Of a stretch of DNA of 64,000 nt, positions 59,541-64,000 are shown one piece after another (the stretch's first letter is position 1; every line of letters begins with the position of its first letter). Source of the DNA: Actinomadura sp. NBRC 104412 (GTDB taxonomy: Bacteria > Actinomycetota > Actinomycetes > Streptosporangiales > Streptosporangiaceae). The translations under genes and the position numbers were made by a program. Under the pieces are notes generated by a model. The model saw only the letters and a program-made list of their open reading frames with translations. It did not search any database and had not been told where the DNA came from. The stretch is taken from assembly GCF_030269515.1 (NCBI RefSeq), contig NZ_BSTM01000009.1, positions 62,001-126,000 of the forward strand. The letters run 5' to 3'.

Positions 59541-61195
59541 GACTCCTGCATGGGGATCCGCACGCCGCGTTCGGCGGCGACCTCCCGGGCGCGCTCGTAG
59601 CCCGCGTCGGCGTGCCGCATCACGCCGGTGCCGGGGTCGTTGGTCAGGACGCGTTCGAGCTTGCGCGCGGCCAGCTCGGTGCCGTCCGCGACGCACACCT
59701 GACCGGCGTGGACGGACCGCCCGATGCCGACGCCGCCGCCGTGGTGGATCGACACCCACGTCGCGCCGGACGAGGTGTTGAGCAGGGCGTTCAGCAGCGG
59801 CCAGTCGGCGATCGCGTCCGAGCCGTCCGCCATCCCCTCGGTCTCCCGGTACGGGGACGCCACCGAGCCGGCGTCGAGATGGTCGCGGCCCAGCGCCAGC
59901 GGCGCGCTGATCTCGCCCCGCGCCACCAGGTCGTTGAACACGGCCCCGGCCTTGTCGCGCTCCCCGTACCCGAGCCAGCAGATCCGCGACGGCAGGCCCT
60001 GGAAACGCACCCGCTCCCCCGCCATCCTGATCCACCGCGCCAGCGCCTCGTTCTCCGGGAACAGGTCGAGGATCGCCCGGTCGGTGCGGGCGATGTCGGC
60101 GGGGTCGCCGGACAGCGCCGCCCACCGGAACGGGCCCTTGCCCTCGCAGAACAGCGGCCGGATGTACGCGGGCACGAACCCCGGGAACGCGAACGCCCGG
60201 TCGTAGCCCGCCAGCCGCGCCTCACCGCGGATCGAGTTGCCGTAGTCGAAGACCTCCGCGCCCCCGTCCAGGAACCCGACCATCGCCTCGACGTGGACGG
60301 CCATGGACGCGCGGGCCCTGGCGACGAAGCCCTCCCGGTCCTTGTCGCGCTCGTCGGCCCAGTCCTCGAACGCCACGCCGCTCGGCAGGTACCGCAGCGG
60401 GTCGTGCGCGCTGGTCTGGTCGGTGACGATGTCGATCGGCGCGCCCCGGCGCAGCACCTCCGGCACGACGTCGGCGGCGTTGCCCAGCACGGCGATCGAC
60501 AGCGCGCGCCGCCGCGCCTTCGCCTCCTCCGCCATCCGCAGGGCCTCGTCCAGCGAGCCGGCCCGCACATCGCAATAGCGGTGCTCGACGCGCCGCTCGA
60601 TCCGGGACGGGTCGCACTCCACGCAGATCGCGACGCCACCGTTCATCGTCACGGCCAGCGGCTGCGCCCCGCCCATCCCGCCGAGCCCCGCGGTCAGCGT
60701 GATCGTCCCGGCGAGGGACCCGCCGAACCTCTTCCCCGCGACGGCGGCGAACGTCTCGTAGGTCCCCTGGAGGATGCCCTGCGTGCCGATGTAAATCCAC
60801 GAACCTGCGGTCATCTGCCCGAACATGGTCAGCCCGAGGGCCTCCAGCCTGCGGAACTCCTCCCACGTCGCCCACTGCGGCACCAGGTTGGAGTTGGCCA
60901 GCAGCACCCGCGGCGCCCACTCGTGCGTCCTGAAGACCCCGACCGGCCTACCGGACTGGACGAGCAGCGTCTCGTCCCCCTCCAGGCCGGTCAGCGACCG
61001 GACGATCGCGTCGAACGAGGCCCAGTCGCGGGCCGCCTTCCCCGAGCCCCCGTACACGATCAGCTCGTCGGGATGCTCGGCCACCTCGGGGTCGAGGTTG
61101 TTCATCAGCATGCGCAGGGCCGCCTCCTGCGGCCAGCCCTTGGCATGCGTCAGCGAGGTGCCGCGCGGCGCGCGCACGGGACGGGGACCGGACAT
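59537..61195 (-). CDS. hutU: Urocanate hydratase
   Basis: NAD-dependent second step of histidine degradation, making imidazolone-5-propionate. The 552-residue protein has [67 protein letters not shown], the active-site Cys in [14 protein letters not shown], and [20 protein letters not shown]. The start ATG at 61195 is the family start; the open frame runs on upstream only because stops are rare opposite hutH. It follows hutH by 11 bases and overlaps the M20 gene by four. Confidence 0.96.
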   Translation of the reverse strand: MSGPRPVRAPRGTSLTHAKGWPQEAALRMLMNNLDPEVAEHPDELIVYGGSGKAARDWASFDAIVRSLTGLEGDETLLVQSGRPVGVFRTHEWAPRVLLANSNLVPQWATWEEFRRLEALGLTMFGQMTAGSWIYIGTQGILQGTYETFAAVAGKRFGGSLAGTITLTAGLGGMGGAQPLAVTMNGGVAICVECDPSRIERRVEHRYCDVRAGSLDEALRMAEEAKARRRALSIAVLGNAADVVPEVLRRGAPIDIVTDQTSAHDPLRYLPSGVAFEDWADERDKDREGFVARARASMAVHVEAMVGFLDGGAEVFDYGNSIRGEARLAGYDRAFAFPGFVPAYIRPLFCEGKGPFRWAALSGDPADIARTDRAILDLFPENEALARWIRMAGERVRFQGLPSRICWLGYGERDKAGAVFNDLVARGEISAPLALGRDHLDAGSVASPYRETEGMADGSDAIADWPLLNALLNTSSGATWVSIHHGGGVGIGRSVHAGQVCVADGTELAARKLERVLTNDPGTGVMRHADAGYERAREVAAERGVRIPMQES

Positions 61196-61206
61196 GTGAC
61201 ATCTCC

Positions 61207-62751
61207 TCAGGCGAGTCGGCCGGTGACGGATTCGGCTGCGGCCACCAGCGTCCCGTCCCGCACCAGCCCGGTCGCGGCGGCGATCTCGGGAGCCAGGTGC
61301 CGGTCGGGCCCGGGGCCGGGCACCCGCTCGCGCAGAGCGGCGACCACGGCGGCGGTGGCGGGTCCGGGACGCAGCGGGCGGCGCAGGTCGAGGGCGCGGG
61401 CGGCGGTGAGGATCTCGATCCCGACCACCTGGGCGAGCCCGTCCACCGCACGGCGCAGCTTGCGGGCGGCGTTCCAGCCCATCGAGACGTGGTCCTCCTG
61501 CATCGCCGAGCTGGGGATCGAGTCGGTGGACGCGGGCACCGCCAGCCGTTTCAGCTCGGAGACCAGCGCCGCCTGGGTGTACTGGGCGATCATGTGCCCG
61601 GAGTCGACCCCCGGGTCGTCGGCGAGGAACGCGGGCAGGCCGCCCGAGCGCGCCCGGTCGAGCATCCGGTCGGTGCGCCGCTCCGACATCGACGCCACGT
61701 CCGCGACCGGGATGGCCAGGAAGTCCAGCACGTAGGCGAGGGGCGCGCCGTGGAAGTTGCCGTTGGACTCCACCCGCCCGTCCGGAAGCACCACCGGGTT
61801 GTCGACGGCGCTCGCCAGCTCCCGGGACGCCACCAGCTCGGCATGGGCCAGCGTGTCGCGGGCCGCGCCGTTCACCTGGGGCGAGCAGCGCAGCGAGTAG
61901 GCGTCCTGCACCCGCGTGCAGTCGGGCCCGCGATGCGACTCCATGATCTCCGAGTCGGCCAGCAGCGCCCGCAGGTTCGCGGCCGACAGGCCCTGACCCG
62001 GATGCGGCCGCAGCGCGTGCAGGTCCTCCGCGAAGACGCGATCGGTCCCCAGCAGCGCCTCGACGGACATCGCGGCGGCCAGGTCGGCGGCGGTGAGCAG
62101 CCGGGACAGGTCGCGTATCGCCAGGACGAGCATGCCGAGCATCCCGTCCGTCCCGTTCAGCAGGGCGAGCCCCTCCTTGGCGCCCAGCGTGACCGGCTCG
62201 ATCCCGGCCTCGGCCAGCGCGCTCGCGGCCGGCCTCAGCCCGCCCGCCGCGTCCCGCACCTCGCCCTCGCCGATCAGCGCGAGCGCGACATGGGCGAGCG
62301 GGGCGAGGTCCCCCGAGCACCCCAGGCTGCCGTGCTCGTGCACGACCGGGGTGATGCCCGCGTTGAGCAGGGACGCGAGCGTCCGCGCCGTCACCGGCTG
62401 GACGCCCGTCCGTCCCGTGGCCAGGGTCCGCAGCCGCAGCAGCATCAGCGCCCGCACGACCTCCCGCTCCACCTCCGGCCCCGACCCGGCCGCGTGCGAC
62501 CGGACGATGTTGAGCTGGAGCCGCGCCCTCAGCTCGGGAGCGATATGCCGGGTCGCCAGAGCACCGAACCCGGTCGACACCCCGTACACCGGCAGCGGGC
62601 GGGACGACAGCTCCTCGATGTGCGCCCGCGCCTCCCCGATCAGCCTCAACGCCCGATCGGTCAGCACGACCTTCGCACCGTCCCTGGCCACCGCCTCGAC
62701 CTGCGCGAAGGCGAGCGGCTCCGGCCCCACCTCGACCATGCCGTCTTCCAT
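61207..62751 (-). CDS. hutH: Histidine ammonia-lyase
   Basis: First step of histidine degradation: deaminates histidine to urocanate. About 514 residues. The MIO cofactor region reads [17 protein letters not shown], so the tripeptide that cyclises is Cys145-Ser146-Gly147 where most enzymes have Ala-Ser-Gly. [49 protein letters not shown] and [19 protein letters not shown] are conserved. The ATG at 62751 gives full length. An ATG four codons later (62739) has GGAAG five bases upstream and may be the true start. It is first of the hut operon, divergent from the IclR regulator. Confidence 0.95.
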   Translation of the reverse strand: MEDGMVEVGPEPLAFAQVEAVARDGAKVVLTDRALRLIGEARAHIEELSSRPLPVYGVSTGFGALATRHIAPELRARLQLNIVRSHAAGSGPEVEREVVRALMLLRLRTLATGRTGVQPVTARTLASLLNAGITPVVHEHGSLGCSGDLAPLAHVALALIGEGEVRDAAGGLRPAASALAEAGIEPVTLGAKEGLALLNGTDGMLGMLVLAIRDLSRLLTAADLAAAMSVEALLGTDRVFAEDLHALRPHPGQGLSAANLRALLADSEIMESHRGPDCTRVQDAYSLRCSPQVNGAARDTLAHAELVASRELASAVDNPVVLPDGRVESNGNFHGAPLAYVLDFLAIPVADVASMSERRTDRMLDRARSGGLPAFLADDPGVDSGHMIAQYTQAALVSELKRLAVPASTDSIPSSAMQEDHVSMGWNAARKLRRAVDGLAQVVGIEILTAARALDLRRPLRPGPATAAVVAALRERVPGPGPDRHLAPEIAAATGLVRDGTLVAAAESVTGRLA

Positions 62752-62802
62752 ACCCCCATTGCACAGGCCGGACGTGGGCGCGCGGCACCGGCCCCGACCG
62801 CA

Positions 62803-62822
62803 TACCGTCTCGGATACGAGAC
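62803..62822. promoter_or_regulatory. Operator between hutH and iclR
   Basis: GTCTCG (62807-62812) and CGAGAC (62817-62822) are perfect arms round GATA. TACCGT (62803-62808) on the + strand fits a -10 for the IclR gene. It is the likely site through which the IclR protein controls the hut operon and itself. Confidence 0.6.
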
Positions 62823-62842
62823 ATGTGGGGGACACTGGTGGC

Positions 62843-63607
62843 ATGAGCCAAGCCCCCGCCGCCCGCCGGGCGCTCGCCGTCCTGCGCCTGCTCGCGGCCT
62901 CGGCGGGCCCCCTCCCCGCCTCCGCGATAGCCCGCGACCTCGGCCTGCCGCGCTCCACCACCTACCACCTGCTCGCCGCCATGGCCGAGGACGGCTTCGT
63001 GGCCCACGTCCCGGAGGAACGCCGCTGGGGCCTGGGCGTCGCCGCGTTCGAGATCGGCTCGGCGTACCTGCGGCACGGCCCTCTGGAGCGCCTGGCGCGG
63101 CCCCTGCTGCGCCGCCTGGTCGACCGGGCCGGCGAGATCGTCCAGCTCGGCGTCCTGCACGGCGCGGAGACCCTCTACCTGCTCAAGGAGCAACCGCCCC
63201 GGCACGTCACCCTCGTCACCGACGTCGGCGTCCGGATGCCCGCCCACCTCACCGCCAGCGGCCGCTCGATGCTGGCGCACCTGCCACCGGCCCAGCTCCG
63301 CGCCCTGTTCCCCGGCCCGCTCGTCACCCGGACGGGCCACGGCCCCACGTCCCTGCGCGAACTACGCCGCGGCCTGCGAGAGGACGCCCGGCGCGGCTGG
63401 TCCATGGAGGACGGCCACATCACCGAGGGTTTGGCCAGCATCGCCGCCTGCGCCTTCGACCACAACGCCCACCCGACCGCCGCCATCACCCTCACCTTCC
63501 GGCGCGCCGACCACCCCGAGGAGACCTGGCCCGACCTGGCCGCCCCCGTCCAGGCCACGGCCGCCGCCCTCACCGCCCGCCTGACCGGCCGGGCCCCGGC
63601 TCACTGA
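62843..63607 (+). CDS. IclR-family regulator of histidine utilisation
   Basis: A 254-residue IclR regulator. The N-terminal winged helix has [20 protein letters not shown], then [20 protein letters not shown] and [17 protein letters not shown]. The C-terminal effector domain shows [35 protein letters not shown], and a final [20 protein letters not shown]. The ATG at 62843 places the HTH at the usual position. It is divergent from hutH with an inverted repeat between them, so control of the hut operon by histidine or urocanate is a fair inference. The 3' end overlaps the convergent last gene by seven bases. Confidence 0.92.
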   Translation: MSQAPAARRALAVLRLLAASAGPLPASAIARDLGLPRSTTYHLLAAMAEDGFVAHVPEERRWGLGVAAFEIGSAYLRHGPLERLARPLLRRLVDRAGEIVQLGVLHGAETLYLLKEQPPRHVTLVTDVGVRMPAHLTASGRSMLAHLPPAQLRALFPGPLVTRTGHGPTSLRELRRGLREDARRGWSMEDGHITEGLASIAACAFDHNAHPTAAITLTFRRADHPEETWPDLAAPVQATAAALTARLTGRAPAH

Positions 63608-64000
63608 CGCAGCGCCGCCAGCACCGCGCGCACCCGGTCCCGCTCCTCCTCGGTCGGGTCCAGGGGACCGTGCCCCGGCGCGTCACCGGCGGCGGCCACC
63701 GACATCCCCACGGACTCCGCCGCGCCTCTCAGCGCCCCGGCGAACTCCAGCAACTGCGCCGTCACCGGCGTGCCCGCGTCCAGCCCACGGTGCCTGTCGA
63801 ACTCCTCGGCCAGCATCCGCAGCCCCGCCGACAGGTCGACCGCCGGCAGGTCGATCGCCCCCTTGGCCCTGCTCAGGTGCTCGGAATGGCGATCCCCCCA
63901 GTGCTCCCACGACCACCCGGGCCAGCCGGGGCCGCGCGCGTCCACGAGACCGAGCGTCCAGGCGCCTCCGGCGCGGCGATCCACGTCCAGATGCACCCCG
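63601..64000 (-). CDS. Unknown soluble protein (5' end at or beyond window edge)
   Basis: At least 131 residues are encoded. GTG at 63996 could be the start, but the frame stays open to the window edge, so it may be longer. The sequence has ARGPGWPGWSWEHWGDRH, a helical LSAGLRMLAEEFDRHRG segment and a C-terminal [20 protein letters not shown] recognise no family. It is convergent with the IclR gene and overlaps its end by seven bases. Confidence 0.55.
   Translation of the reverse strand, partial: GVHLDVDRRAGGAWTLGLVDARGPGWPGWSWEHWGDRHSEHLSRAKGAIDLPAVDLSAGLRMLAEEFDRHRGLDAGTPVTAQLLEFAGALRGAAESVGMSVAAAGDAPGHGPLDPTEEERDRVRAVLAALRQ

Noticed and set aside
59537..63340. A 1267-codon open frame that would make hutU a giant fusion protein.
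   Set aside because: The part upstream of 61195 lies across hutH and IclR in another frame, has low-complexity composition and no family match. Stops are simply rare at this GC content.

Overview
The window is chromosomal DNA from a high-GC Gram-positive actinomycete. Supporting traits are the very high G+C, GTG/TTG starts, many start/stop overlaps (ATGA, GTGA), apparently leaderless promoters, an F420-type oxidoreductase, GatCAB, Pro-rich Ser/Thr kinases, a DUF6458 protein and the complete GlgE route from trehalose to glucan. Gene content fits Streptosporangiales/Thermomonosporaceae (Actinomadura-like) best; that placement is inference. I see no rRNA, tRNA, prophage, insertion sequence or CRISPR array.

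Layout. 1-1.5 kb: 3' part-missing ilvB with an attenuator and a branched-chain leader peptide. 1.5-13.2 kb: two membrane GGDEF-EAL proteins flank a lipoprotein sugar dehydrogenase, the gatC-gatA-gatB operon and two small membrane proteins. A divergent intergenic region here holds a cluster of GC-rich stem-loops, and 10.65-11.12 kb holds a tandem ~200-bp repeat with signs of conserved hairpins. 13.4-21.1 kb: ligA, a MetE-like protein coupled to a luciferase-like oxidoreductase, mnmA, a DUF695-like protein and a cysteine desulfurase. MnmA and the desulfurase fit one tRNA-thiolation job. 21.1-29.0 kb: TetR and an MFS exporter, then moxR-DUF58-transglutaminase, then etfB-etfA. 29.2-35.0 kb: two Ser/Thr kinases, an SDR, an NADP-binding protein divergent from an HxlR regulator, and an enoyl-CoA hydratase. 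35.1-40.0 kb: a SNF2 helicase and a SWIM zinc-finger protein linked by a 15-codon ORF, then an XRE regulator with a membrane protein.

40-52.7 kb is a glucan/trehalose block: glgP (-), vanZ-like (-), glgE-treS-mak (+), a GntR regulator with a strong operator, a 72-aa protein and glgB (+). TreS makes maltose, Mak phosphorylates it, GlgE transfers maltosyl units, GlgB branches and GlgP degrades. 52.7-55.8 kb: a Nudix/NYN-like fusion, SppA and a flavin-reductase-like protein. 55.8-63.6 kb is a histidine-utilisation operon hutH-hutU-(M20 amidohydrolase)-hutF-hutI with a divergent IclR regulator; the M20 protein sits where an N-formylglutamate hydrolase is needed.

Most interesting items: the tandem structured repeat, the two-ended coupled micro-ORF, the probable CTG-initiated flavin reductase, the M20 enzyme in the hut operon, and an 11-mer shared by the upstream regions of both GGDEF-EAL genes.
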